A stretch of 64,000 bases of DNA. It comes from Bin55 sp009840545. Its GTDB lineage: Bacteria > Pseudomonadota > Gammaproteobacteria > Pseudomonadales > Azotimanducaceae. Below the pieces are notes generated by a model. The model was not told the origin of the DNA. It was given only the letters and a program-made list of their open reading frames with translations, and did no database searches. Location of the stretch: positions 62,001 through 126,000 of the forward strand of contig OZ242357.1 in NCBI GenBank assembly GCA_965208815.1. The letters are read 5' to 3'. Shown in pieces: positions 26,228 through 34,733 of this stretch (positions are counted from its first letter, which is position 1; each line of letters starts with the position of its first letter). Position numbers and translations under genes: made by a program.

Positions 26228-28321
26228 ATGGCTCGTAGCACACCAATAGGTCGCTACAGAAACATAGGCATTGTCGCGCATGTTGATGCGGGAAAGACGA
26301 CGACCACCGAGCGTGTGCTTTTCTATACCGGAATCTCCCACAAGATTGGAGAAGTTCATGACGGAGCTGCCGTCATGGATTGGATGGAGCAGGAGCAGGA
26401 ACGCGGAATCACCATAACGTCCGCTGCAACTACTTGCTTCTGGTCGGGTACAAGCGAACAGTATCCTGAGCACCGCATCAACATTATTGACACTCCAGGA
26501 CACGTCGACTTCACGATAGAGGTTGAACGAAGTCTGCGGGTTCTTGATGGGGCTGTCGTAGTCTTTTGCGGAACTTCGGGAGTAGAACCTCAATCCGAAA
26601 CAGTTTGGCGCCAAGCGGACAGATACATGGTTCCCCGTGTTGTCTTTGTCAACAAGATGGACCGTGCGGGCGCAGACTTTCTACGAGTTGTCGAGCAGAT
26701 CGAGGAACGGTTGGGAGCAACTCCGGTTCCACTTCAGCTCGCCATTGGCTCTGAAGAGAACTTCAAAGGGGTGGTCGACCTAGTTTCGATGAGGGCACTG
26801 TATTGGTCGATGTCGGATCTTGGTGTCTCAACGACGTTCGCGGATGTCCCCAATGAATTGATGGAACAAGCGAAGACAATGCGCGAGTCGCTGATTGAAA
26901 CCGCTGTTGAGGCCAATGAGGAATTGACCGAGAAATACGTCGAAGGATCGCAAATCACGGAAGACGAGATTCGCCAGGGATTGCGCCAACGTACGTTGGC
27001 GAACGAGATCGTTCCTGCTTTGTGCGGAACGGCGTTCCGCAACAAGGGAATACAGCCAGTGCTTGACGCGGTGATCGACTACCTTCCAGCGCCAACTGAA
27101 GTCAAAGCGATTGAAGGATTTCTCCAGGATGGAGTGACGACGGCATCTCGAGAATCGAGAGATGACGAACCCTTTGCCGCACTAGCCTTCAAGATCGCAA
27201 CTGATCCCTATGTGGGAACGCTAACTTTCTTTAGGGTGTATTCAGGGAGTCTGGCAACAGGCGATCGCGTCTACAACGCAACTAGATCACGACGAGAACG
27301 CATTGGACGGATGGTTCAAATGCACTCGGCCAGCCGCAAGGAAATATCCGAAGTCTTCGCTGGAGACATCGCAGCCGCCATTGGCCTGAAAGATGTCACA
27401 ACGGGTGACACTCTGTGCAGCGAACGTGACATTGTGACGTTGGAGCGCATGGATTTCCCTGTGCCCGTCATACACGTTGCGGTTGAGCCTCGATCTGTCG
27501 CCGACCAGGACAAGATGTCGATTGCATTGAGCAAATTGGCGCAAGAAGATCCGTCGTTTCAAGTTTCCAGCGATGAGGAGAGTGGACAAACCATCATCGC
27601 CGGAATGGGCGAATTGCACCTTGACATCATTGTTGATCGTATGCGACGTGAATTTAACGTCGAGGCTAACATTGGCAAACCCCAAGTTGCCTATCGCGAG
27701 ACGATTCGTTCTCCTATTGAGATGGAGGCACGGCATGTACGCCAGACTGGCGGTCGCGGACAATTCGCCCACGTTGCTGTTCGATTTGAACCTCTCGAGG
27801 ATGGAACTAACGGGTACGAATTCGTAAACAAAATTGTCGGTGGAGCCATTCCGCGCGAATACATTCCTGCGGTGGATCAAGGTATTCAGGAACAAATGAA
27901 CAACGGTGTTGTCGCAGGGTATCCATTGATAAACGTCAAGGCCACGTTGTACGACGGATCTTTTCATGAAGTGGACTCAAGCGAAATTGCCTTCAAGATC
28001 GCGGGATCGTCGGCAATGCGCGAAGGTGCTCGGAGGGCCGATCCCGTATTGCTTGAACCCGTGATGTCGGTTGAAGTCGTCACTCCGGAGGACTTTCTCG
28101 GCGACGTCGTAGGAGACTTGAACCGTCGACGTGGATTGATTGATGGAATGGACGAAAATCCGGCGGGTAAAATTGTCCATGCTTCGATACCTCTCGGAGA
28201 GATGTTCGGCTATGCAACGGACTTACGTTCCGCGACACAGGGTCGAGCAACTTTCTCGATGGAATTTGATCGGTATGAGGAAGTGCCGGAAAACATTGCG
28301 GAGGCGATCAAGCCTCGCTAA
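26228..28321 (+). CDS. fusA: Elongation factor G
   Basis: 697 residues. EF-G is the GTPase that moves tRNA and mRNA through the ribosome. GTP motifs are AHVDAGKTTTTE (P-loop), DTPGHVDF and NKMDRAG. Domain IV has the KPQVAYRETI segment and domain V follows. The fusidic-acid region GELHLDIIVDRM is the usual sequence. ATG 26228, 7 bases after GGAG, gives the canonical MARSTPIGRYRNIG; a TTG six bases earlier is also in frame. Confidence 0.97.
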   Translation: MARSTPIGRYRNIGIVAHVDAGKTTTTERVLFYTGISHKIGEVHDGAAVMDWMEQEQERGITITSAATTCFWSGTSEQYPEHRINIIDTPGHVDFTIEVERSLRVLDGAVVVFCGTSGVEPQSETVWRQADRYMVPRVVFVNKMDRAGADFLRVVEQIEERLGATPVPLQLAIGSEENFKGVVDLVSMRALYWSMSDLGVSTTFADVPNELMEQAKTMRESLIETAVEANEELTEKYVEGSQITEDEIRQGLRQRTLANEIVPALCGTAFRNKGIQPVLDAVIDYLPAPTEVKAIEGFLQDGVTTASRESRDDEPFAALAFKIATDPYVGTLTFFRVYSGSLATGDRVYNATRSRRERIGRMVQMHSASRKEISEVFAGDIAAAIGLKDVTTGDTLCSERDIVTLERMDFPVPVIHVAVEPRSVADQDKMSIALSKLAQEDPSFQVSSDEESGQTIIAGMGELHLDIIVDRMRREFNVEANIGKPQVAYRETIRSPIEMEARHVRQTGGRGQFAHVAVRFEPLEDGTNGYEFVNKIVGGAIPREYIPAVDQGIQEQMNNGVVAGYPLINVKATLYDGSFHEVDSSEIAFKIAGSSAMREGARRADPVLLEPVMSVEVVTPEDFLGDVVGDLNRRRGLIDGMDENPAGKIVHASIPLGEMFGYATDLRSATQGRATFSMEFDRYEEVPENIAEAIKPR

Positions 28322-28390
28322 CCAATTGCATAGAAGCAAGCCGATGCACGTCCGCATCGGAGTCGTGAAACTGTATGGAGAAACTTTCTA

Positions 28391-29590
28391 ATGGCTAAGC
28401 AAAAATTTGAGCGTACAAAGCCGCACGTGAACGTAGGAACGATCGGACACGTGGATCACGGCAAGACGACACTTACGGCCGCCATGACAATTATCTGCGC
28501 TGCTGATTCCGGAACGGGCGACATCAAGAACTTTGATGAGATCGACAATGCGCCTGAAGAGAGGGAGCGAGGCATCACTATTGCGACAACACATGTGGAG
28601 TATGAATCTCCCAACAGGCATTACGCTCATGTGGACTGCCCTGGTCATGCTGACTACGTAAAAAACATGATCACGGGTGCGGCTCAAATGGATGGCGCAA
28701 TCTTGGTGGTATCGGCCGTTGACGGTCCGATGCCCCAGACTCGCGAACATATCCTGCTTGCACGCCAAGTAGGTGTGCCTCGAATCATTATTTACCTCAA
28801 CAAGGTAGATCAGTTGGATGAGGACGAACGAGACGACTTCGTAGAGCTGGTCACGATGGACATTCAAGAACTGCTCGAGTCTTACGATTTCGATCCAGAA
28901 TCCCCCATAGTTGTCGGAAGCGCGTTGAAGGCAATGGATGGCGACACGGGCGACGACGGTGCTGGTAGCGTAAGAGAACTTATCAAGGAACTTGACGAGT
29001 TCATACCGGAACCGGAACGACCCATCGATGCGCCTTTCTTGATGCCGATTGAAGATGTCTTTTCGATATCCGGACGAGGCACTGTAGTGACTGGCCGGGT
29101 TGATCGAGGGATCGTGAAAGTTGGCGACGAGGTCGAGATCGTAGGCATAAAAGAGACGCAAAAGACGACGTGTACGGGTGTCGAGATGTTCCGTAAATTG
29201 CTCGATGAAGGTCGTGCAGGTGAGAACATTGGAGTCTTGCTACGCGGGATTAAGCGACAGGAAGTGGAACGAGGACAGGTTCTTGCCGTGCCCGGTTCGA
29301 TCACGCCTCATACTAAATTTTCGGCTCAAGTCTATGTACTGTCCAAGGACGAAGGAGGACGACACTCGCCATTCCAAAGCCACTACCGCCCACAGTTCTA
29401 CTTCCGTACTACCGACGTGACAGGTGAGGTCACTTTGAACGAAGGTGTGGAGATGGTCATGCCTGGCGACAACGTCGAACTCAACGTCGACTTGATCAGC
29501 CCCATCGCGATGGACGAAGGTCTGCGTTTTGCAATTCGAGAGGGTGGCAGAACTGTCGGCGCAGGAGTAGTTACCAGCGTTATCGAGTAA
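28391..29590 (+). CDS. tuf: Elongation factor Tu
   Basis: 399 residues (E. coli 394). It delivers aminoacyl-tRNA to the ribosome. GTP motifs are GHVDHGKTT, DCPGHADYVKNM and NKVDQLDE; the catalytic His is in CPGHAD. Domain 3 keeps TPHTKFSAQVY and IREGGRTVGAGVV, the kirromycin/tRNA interface. This is the only tuf in the window: no copy lies between tRNA-Thr(GGT) and tRNA-Trp. A strong terminator follows, so S10 operon genes do not depend on it. Confidence 0.98.
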   Translation: MAKQKFERTKPHVNVGTIGHVDHGKTTLTAAMTIICAADSGTGDIKNFDEIDNAPEERERGITIATTHVEYESPNRHYAHVDCPGHADYVKNMITGAAQMDGAILVVSAVDGPMPQTREHILLARQVGVPRIIIYLNKVDQLDEDERDDFVELVTMDIQELLESYDFDPESPIVVGSALKAMDGDTGDDGAGSVRELIKELDEFIPEPERPIDAPFLMPIEDVFSISGRGTVVTGRVDRGIVKVGDEVEIVGIKETQKTTCTGVEMFRKLLDEGRAGENIGVLLRGIKRQEVERGQVLAVPGSITPHTKFSAQVYVLSKDEGGRHSPFQSHYRPQFYFRTTDVTGEVTLNEGVEMVMPGDNVELNVDLISPIAMDEGLRFAIREGGRTVGAGVVTSVIE

Positions 29591-29614
29591 CTGCCTAGAA
29601 ATAACGGTTGTAAG

Positions 29615-29652
29615 AGAGCCTTGGCGTGCTAGCATGCCAAGGCTCTTTTCTT
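29615..29652 (+). terminator. Strong intrinsic terminator after tuf
   Basis: A 14-bp stem (29615-29628 with 29633-29646; AGAGCCTTGGC paired to GCCAAGGCTCT plus GTG/CAT) closes on the tetraloop CTAG and is followed by TTTCTTG. It ends the str operon. Confidence 0.92.
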
Positions 29653-29681
29653 GTTTGACACAGACGCTGTTTGTGACCGCA

Positions 29682-30896
29682 ATGATTGCAAGTCGAACGT
29701 ACAGTTTTGCACCTGCACTAGTCCGCCTGCTTAAGGTCTTAACGACGGTTTGCGTTTTGCCGCTAGTTTCTGGGTGCATTAGCTCAACCACATCTTTGGA
29801 CTTGGCAAATCTGCGTCCAATCCACTCTGATGAACCAATCTCTGACTCGAAGAAGTCGATAAATGTGCTTCTAGTCGAACGAGAGTCTGGAGGCCTCATT
29901 GCCATTACTGACACTCACATGGCATATTTCGACCGCGATTTAAAGTTTGAACGAAAGGTGAAATTCAAGCACAAGTACTACGGGTTTGGACTCATTCAAG
30001 GACCCGACGGGCTGTGGTTCGCAGGCTACGAATGGTGGAGCTGGATGTTTGGAGTGATGCACAACATGAACTTTGACGTACATGCAATGCCTTTGGGAGA
30101 CTCGGAGCCGAAGTTTGTTTGGCCATGCAAGAACTGCTCCGACTTGTACGTGCGACGCTTTGGCGATCCACTGCACGACTATCTCTATGCGGCTTCCGTA
30201 CGTCACGCTCCTCCATGGGTTGGATTTGATGTGGGATCCGGCCAAACATTTGGCACAAGAACTTCCAGCGAAATGGTTGAGGTGCTTACCGATGATCGTC
30301 GTGACGAACTTCAGAACGCACTCAATCCAAAAGCAGTCGGAGGAAGTCAGGTCTACTCGAGTGACGGGTGGTGGCGTTATGCGTATGCGACCTGTAGCAC
30401 GGGGTCAAGGAACTTGTGGGGAATGCGGGGAGGAAGCATTTGGAATTGTGTATGGCATCCACAGAAGTCCGATTCAGATGCTGAAGTTACAGTTGGAGTG
30501 GATCGTTCAAGAAAGCAAATTGTTTTACGTGATGTAACTACTGATACGCGGATCGATTCCTGGGACTTGGGCGAGTTGGTTGATGTCGTCGGGTTTTCCA
30601 ACGTTATCGGTTGGTTTCGATTTCCCGATTCCGAATGCCAAGGTGATGCAGGTAAATTGGAAGCAGACTCGGAATGTGCGAAGACAGTGGCAGTTGTGAG
30701 TGGCACATGGGAGAACTGCTACTCGGGGACATATTGCGAGGAGGCCACTGGAGTGTTCGAACTCGAAGACGGTGGTCGTGCACGACTGATGAGCTTTATT
30801 CGTGCACCTTCGCGTGCCTCCCTCAGGTTGTCGGATGGACGAATTGTGGTGTCTGTTGGTCGCAACCTTGTCTTGTTCGATCCCCCATCGTCATAG
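29682..30896 (+). CDS. Lipoprotein of unknown function
   Basis: 404 residues from ATG 29682; an upstream in-frame ATG at 29634 lies inside the terminator hairpin and is unlikely. The N-terminus has a charged region, a hydrophobic stretch and lipobox LVSGC, giving lipidated Cys32. The mature protein is rich in Trp, Gly and short repeating beta-like units (GLIAITDTHMAYFDRDL, GLIQGPDGLWFAGYEWW, GVFELEDGGRARL), which suggests a beta-propeller (inference). Several cysteine pairs (PCKNC, NCYSGTYC) could form disulfides, consistent with the periplasm. I recognise no family. It sits between tuf and the S10 operon, where no such gene is normally found. Confidence 0.7.
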   Translation: MIASRTYSFAPALVRLLKVLTTVCVLPLVSGCISSTTSLDLANLRPIHSDEPISDSKKSINVLLVERESGGLIAITDTHMAYFDRDLKFERKVKFKHKYYGFGLIQGPDGLWFAGYEWWSWMFGVMHNMNFDVHAMPLGDSEPKFVWPCKNCSDLYVRRFGDPLHDYLYAASVRHAPPWVGFDVGSGQTFGTRTSSEMVEVLTDDRRDELQNALNPKAVGGSQVYSSDGWWRYAYATCSTGSRNLWGMRGGSIWNCVWHPQKSDSDAEVTVGVDRSRKQIVLRDVTTDTRIDSWDLGELVDVVGFSNVIGWFRFPDSECQGDAGKLEADSECAKTVAVVSGTWENCYSGTYCEEATGVFELEDGGRARLMSFIRAPSRASLRLSDGRIVVSVGRNLVLFDPPSS

Positions 30897-30979
30897 AGGG
30901 ACCAAGGTGCATAAACGCTTATTACCTGAGGGGTCGTATACTTAGCGGGACGAAGTGAGATTGGAACAAGGAGATTGCT

Positions 30980-31405
30980 TTGTCCAGTAAGGCATTGCCA
31001 GTAGTCGAGTACTTGAAGCTTCCGGAGGACGGCGATCCGTATCTTGAAGGGCACCAGTGCGAACGGTGCGGTGCGGTTTTCGTGGGCAGACGCGATCATT
31101 GCTCGAGGTGTGGCGCACGCAATAGTATGAAGACCACTCGGTTGTCAGACAAGGGCAAGCTCTATTCGTATTCCATCGTTCACAGATCGTTTCCCGGCAT
31201 CGATGTGCCCTACGTTTCCGCAATCGTCGACCTTGAGGGTGGTGGAACTGTTAAGGGGAATCTCGTAGGCGTCGAACCTGATCCAAGTGGGATTGAGTTC
31301 GATATGCCCGTGGAAGTGTATTTTGACGACGCACTAGGTCGAAGAGACAGCGACGGTAACAGTTACATCGCTTTTTTCTTTCGTCCTGCAAGTGAATCGA
31401 ATTAG
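30980..31405 (+). CDS. Zn-ribbon/OB-fold protein (DUF35 family)
   Basis: 141 residues. An N-terminal zinc ribbon with two CxxC pairs (HQCERCGAVF and DHCSRCGARN) is followed by an OB-fold domain (LYSYSIVHRSF to the C-terminus). DUF35 proteins partner thiolase-fold enzymes: with HMG-CoA synthase/thiolase in archaea, and as ChsH2 with the Ltp2 aldolase in bacterial steroid side-chain degradation. The next gene is a thiolase 12 bases downstream, so a two-subunit acyl-CoA enzyme is likely. The start is TTG 30980 with AAGGAGA upstream. Confidence 0.85.
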   Translation: MSSKALPVVEYLKLPEDGDPYLEGHQCERCGAVFVGRRDHCSRCGARNSMKTTRLSDKGKLYSYSIVHRSFPGIDVPYVSAIVDLEGGGTVKGNLVGVEPDPSGIEFDMPVEVYFDDALGRRDSDGNSYIAFFFRPASESN

Positions 31406-31417
31406 GAGGAATGAACT

Positions 31418-32560
31418 ATGGACGCATACATCATCGGCGTAGACATGATCAAGTTTGGTCGATTTCCCGAGAAGAGCGTTCCACAACTAGGAGCAGAAGC
31501 TGCGCTACTTGCACTAGACGACTGCGGATTGCCTATTCAAGACATGCAAGCTCTCTATTGCGGGAATCTAAACCAAGCCAGTGGCATGGTAGGTCAGCGC
31601 ATTCTGCAGCAAATTGGTCAAACCGGAATTCCCGTGGTTAACGTGTCCAATGCTTGTGCTACGGGGGCTACCGCTTTTCGCGAAGCGTGGGCTTCAGTAA
31701 AGGCGGAACTCTACGATGTCGTGCTAGCAGTTGGCGTTGAGCAAATGGGTCGAGGTCTCCTCGGTGGCGGTGGCGGACGAGGCATTTCCAAGGAAGGACT
31801 GATGGGATCCGGAACCATGCCTTCAGTCTTCGCTGAGGCAGGTCTGGAGCACACGCGTCAATATGGCACAACGTTCGAGCAGTTTGCGAAAGTGAGTGTT
31901 AAGAACCATCACCACTCGACAATGAATCCCAAGGCGATGTATCAGATTGAGACACCGCTCGAAACAGTAATGAACTCAGAGATGATTTCGTATCCCAACA
32001 CGAAGCTCATGTGTTCAGTCAATGTTGACGGAGCGGCCGCGGCTGTCATTGCATCGGAGAAGAAGACTCGAGAACTTGGATTGATGTCACGAGCGGTCAA
32101 GGTACGAGCTTCGGTCTTGACATCGGATCCCTGGCAGGAGCGAGATCTTGTAATGCCAGATGTAAACACATGCACGCGAAAGGCAGCGAGTGCTGCATAT
32201 GAAATGGCAGGATTGGGTCCCGACGACATCGATCTTGTGGAACTGCATGATTGCTTCGCGACAGCAGAAATATTGCATTACGAGAATCTCGGTCTTTGTG
32301 AAGACGGGGAGGCAGGACGAATAATTGACGATGGAGAAGTCGAGCTTGGTGGACGTGTTCCGGTGAATGTGTCGGGCGGACTACTTTCCAAAGGACATCC
32401 GCTTGGTGCGACAGGTATTGCCAATATCTACGAGGTCTCCACGCACCTGCGAGGCGAGGCTGGAGATCGACAGGTAGAGGGTGCGAAGATCGGACTCACT
32501 CACGTCATTGGGCTGGGAAGTGCCTGCGGTATACATGTACTCGAAGGTGTTTCTGCGTAA
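31418..32560 (+). CDS. Thiolase-family protein (SCP-x/lipid-transfer-type)
   Basis: 380 residues. A thiolase fold with Cys80 (SNACATGAT) at the acyl-enzyme position, H327 (SKGHPLGATG) and C370 (GLGSACGIHV), matching the Cys-His-Cys set of thiolases. HDCFATAEI is typical of the SCP-x/acetyl-CoA acetyltransferase-like branch that works with DUF35 partners. Possible activities are thiolytic cleavage or condensation of acyl-CoA, or a retro-aldol reaction as in Ltp2. The ribosome binding site AGGAGG overlaps the end of the partner gene, suggesting coupled translation. The substrate is not known. Confidence 0.88.
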   Translation: MDAYIIGVDMIKFGRFPEKSVPQLGAEAALLALDDCGLPIQDMQALYCGNLNQASGMVGQRILQQIGQTGIPVVNVSNACATGATAFREAWASVKAELYDVVLAVGVEQMGRGLLGGGGGRGISKEGLMGSGTMPSVFAEAGLEHTRQYGTTFEQFAKVSVKNHHHSTMNPKAMYQIETPLETVMNSEMISYPNTKLMCSVNVDGAAAAVIASEKKTRELGLMSRAVKVRASVLTSDPWQERDLVMPDVNTCTRKAASAAYEMAGLGPDDIDLVELHDCFATAEILHYENLGLCEDGEAGRIIDDGEVELGGRVPVNVSGGLLSKGHPLGATGIANIYEVSTHLRGEAGDRQVEGAKIGLTHVIGLGSACGIHVLEGVSA

Positions 32561-32801
32561 TAGCTCGTAAGAGCACCAATTTACACGAGAACTACGTCAC
32601 TCTATTAGGACGACAGGGCGGCGTAGCCTGTACCACGGGGATTGTCGGGTTACGTTGTTAGCGACGACCGGGATTCGACATTAGGCTTTGATTGAACTCC
32701 CACGCTCTGATCTTGGCGAGAAATTCAAGGCTAGTGCATGAAGCCGTTGGTTTGTTGAAATTCGGTCAGCCCAAGAATCGGTTCGAATTCGTCGATTTGT
32801 C
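32561..32801. other. Intergenic region upstream of the S10 promoter
   Basis: About 240 bases between the thiolase gene and the S10 promoter. It contains a small hairpin (GCTC GTAA GAGC, 32563-32574) just after the thiolase stop, without a U-run, and no gene that I can support. Confidence 0.4.
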
Positions 32802-32830
32802 TTTACACATAGGATTAGGATAAGTACAAT
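32802..32830 (+). promoter_or_regulatory. Promoter of the S10 operon
   Basis: TTTACA (32802-32807), a 17-base spacer and TACAAT (32825-32830). It would start transcription near 32837 and give a leader of about 90 nt. A new promoter is needed here because the tuf terminator and three unrelated genes precede it. Confidence 0.7.
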
Positions 32831-32838
32831 CCTTCATT

Positions 32839-32900
32839 CTTGTGCTGGGTTTGAATGCCTCCAACATAAAGGCGTTCGGGTGCGGTGTGCACAAGCCCAG
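32839..32900 (+). promoter_or_regulatory. Structured S10 leader, possible pseudoknot
   Basis: CTTGTGC (32839-32845) can pair with GCACAAG (32889-32895), and CTGGG (32845-32849) with CCCAG (32896-32900). The order of the arms makes the helices cross, as in a pseudoknot. An inner hairpin GCCT/AGGC lies between. In gammaproteobacteria L4 controls the S10 operon through the leader; whether this RNA does so is unknown. Confidence 0.35.
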
Positions 32901-32928
32901 AATTTCGAACATTGAGGCAAGCGGCTAA

Positions 32929-33249
32929 GTGGCCGAAGAGAATCGTATACAAATACGCCTGAAGGCGTACGACCATCGGTTGATTGATCAATCCGCCGAG
33001 GAAATCATGTCGGCCACGAAACAGACGGGCGCACGCGTGCTTGGTCCCATTCCACTACCGACGAAATATGAAAGGTACACGGTATTGATTTCGCCTCATG
33101 TGAACAAGGACGCTCGAGACCAGTACGAAATTCGTACGCATAAGCGTCTGCTATATATCGTCGATCCGCCTGAACGCACGATCGACGCGTTGATGAAACT
33201 CGAGCTTGCGGCGGGAGTAGACGTAGATCTGAAGATAGACACACGATAA
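32929..33249 (+). CDS. rpsJ: 30S ribosomal protein S10 (NusE)
   Basis: 106 residues. S10 is part of the 30S head and also joins NusB in antitermination. The family signature IRLKAYDHRLIDQSAEEI and the PTKYERYTVLISPHVNKDARDQYEIRTHKR region are intact. The start is GTG 32929. Unusually, 186 bases separate it from rplC, whereas the operon normally has only a short gap here. Confidence 0.97.
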   Translation: MAEENRIQIRLKAYDHRLIDQSAEEIMSATKQTGARVLGPIPLPTKYERYTVLISPHVNKDARDQYEIRTHKRLLYIVDPPERTIDALMKLELAAGVDVDLKIDTR

Positions 33250-33326
33250 CAACAGCAACCCAGTATTAGTGCATGCCACGCTATCGTGATGTGGCCAGTT
33301 AACAGCACTACTTAGGATTGAAATAA

Positions 33327-33410
33327 GCGGCACAAGTAAGCCGCAATTCTTGAAACCCATTTGTCACGCAAGAGGGCGTAAGGGGTTGCTGTAACCCTAA
33401 ATTCGTAGGG
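33327..33410 (+). promoter_or_regulatory. rpsJ-rplC spacer with alternative hairpins
   Basis: GCGGC/GCCGC at 33327-33344 forms one hairpin. GGGGTT (33382-33387) can pair with AACCCT (33393-33398), while the same CCCTA (33395-33399) can instead pair with TAGGG (33406-33410). The last two are mutually exclusive and end 25 bases before rplC, a layout suited to attenuation or translational control. Function is inferred. Confidence 0.35.
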
Positions 33411-33435
33411 ACATCGTGCTTAAAGTGAAGAAGTC

Positions 33436-34128
33436 ATGGCGATCGGAATCATTGGAATTAAGCAGGGAATGACTCGGGTGTTCGACTCCGATGGCGTATC
33501 TGTTCCCGTGACGGTGATACACGCCGAACCGAATCGGGTCTCGCAAGTCAAGCGTGAAGAATCGGACAGCTACGATGCTGTTCAGCTAGTTCACGGTTCG
33601 GTAAAGGAGCAAAAGACTTCAAGACCCATGCAGGGACATTTCGACAAGAGTAGTGTGAGTCCAGGTGACTACGTCCGTGAGTTTCGCATGAATGGTCTTG
33701 GCACAGGTGACGAGTCAAAGGATCCGGCACAAGGTGACGAACTATCCGTCAACCAATTCTTTGAGGGTCAAGTAGTGGATGTAGTTGGGACCTCTAAAGG
33801 GAAGGGATATGCCGGCGTCATCAAGCGTTGGAATTTCCAGCGTCAGGATATGTCTCATGGAAACTCGCTGGCGCATAGAGCACCCGGTTCTATCGGCCAG
33901 TGTCAAACCCCTGGCAAGGTGTTCAAGGGCAAGAAGATGGCGGGACATATGGGCAATGCTCGCGTTACCGTGCAAAACCTCAAGATCGTCCGCCTAGTGG
34001 AAGATCGAAATCTGATTTTGGTAAAGGGTGCCGTTCCGGGTCCAACAGGACGTCAGGTCATCGTGAGGCCTGCGGCAAAAGTGAGCGATCAGACGCCTCC
34101 AGACATTGATACTCAGGAGAGTAGCTAG
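33436..34128 (+). CDS. rplC: 50S ribosomal protein L3
   Basis: 230 residues, longer than E. coli L3 (209), with a polar C-terminal tail. The loop reaching towards the peptidyl transferase centre (KRWNFQRQDMSHGNSLAHRAPGS) and KKMAGHMGNARVTVQNL are present. The start is ATG 33436 after a long spacer. rplD follows after 2 bases. Confidence 0.97.
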   Translation: MAIGIIGIKQGMTRVFDSDGVSVPVTVIHAEPNRVSQVKREESDSYDAVQLVHGSVKEQKTSRPMQGHFDKSSVSPGDYVREFRMNGLGTGDESKDPAQGDELSVNQFFEGQVVDVVGTSKGKGYAGVIKRWNFQRQDMSHGNSLAHRAPGSIGQCQTPGKVFKGKKMAGHMGNARVTVQNLKIVRLVEDRNLILVKGAVPGPTGRQVIVRPAAKVSDQTPPDIDTQESS

Positions 34129-34130
34129 TC

Positions 34131-34733
34131 ATGGACTTTGCGCTGTCCAACGGTGAGTCGATGGAACTAGATGACTCGGTGTTCAGCGCGGAGTTCAATG
34201 TTCCGCTCGTCAGCCAAGTCGTTCAGGCATACCTTTCAAACGGACACATTGGAACAAAGGCGCAGAAGTCTAGATCAGATGTTCAAGGTGGAGGACATAA
34301 GCCGTGGCGTCAGAAGGGTACGGGTCGTGCTCGTGCTGGCACTTCGCGGAGCCCGATTTGGCGGGGTGGCGGAGTGACGTTTGCGGCTCGACCATCACAT
34401 AGACATGTGAAGGTGAATCGCAAGATGTATCGGAAGGCCATGAGTTGTATCCTCTCAGAATTGATCCGACAGAACCGATTAATTGCGACCACCGAATTTG
34501 ATATTGACGCCCCTAAGACTTCTAAACTAAAAACTTCTCTCTCTAACCTTAATCTCTCTAACTGTCTAATTGTCCTTTCAAGTCCTTCCCAAAACATTCA
34601 GAGGGCAGCTTCCAATCTAAAGCACGTTGAATTGCTCTCTTCAACGCGACTGAATCCCGTCGACCTGCTTCACTTCGAGAACGTTCTTATGGACTCCGAA
34701 GTGCTCCGGAAACTAGGGGAATCGTTGTCGTGA
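34131..34733 (+). CDS. rplD: 50S ribosomal protein L4
   Basis: 200 residues (E. coli 201). L4 lines the exit tunnel with its loop (KPWRQKGTGRARAGTSRSPIWRGG is the conserved segment) and in E. coli represses its own operon. The coding stretch 34518-34600 is almost free of G (3 G, 25 C in 83 bases), and its codon choice (runs of TCT, CTA, CTT) differs from the rest of the gene. The stop overlaps the GTG start of rplW. Confidence 0.96.
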   Translation: MDFALSNGESMELDDSVFSAEFNVPLVSQVVQAYLSNGHIGTKAQKSRSDVQGGGHKPWRQKGTGRARAGTSRSPIWRGGGVTFAARPSHRHVKVNRKMYRKAMSCILSELIRQNRLIATTEFDIDAPKTSKLKTSLSNLNLSNCLIVLSSPSQNIQRAASNLKHVELLSSTRLNPVDLLHFENVLMDSEVLRKLGESLS

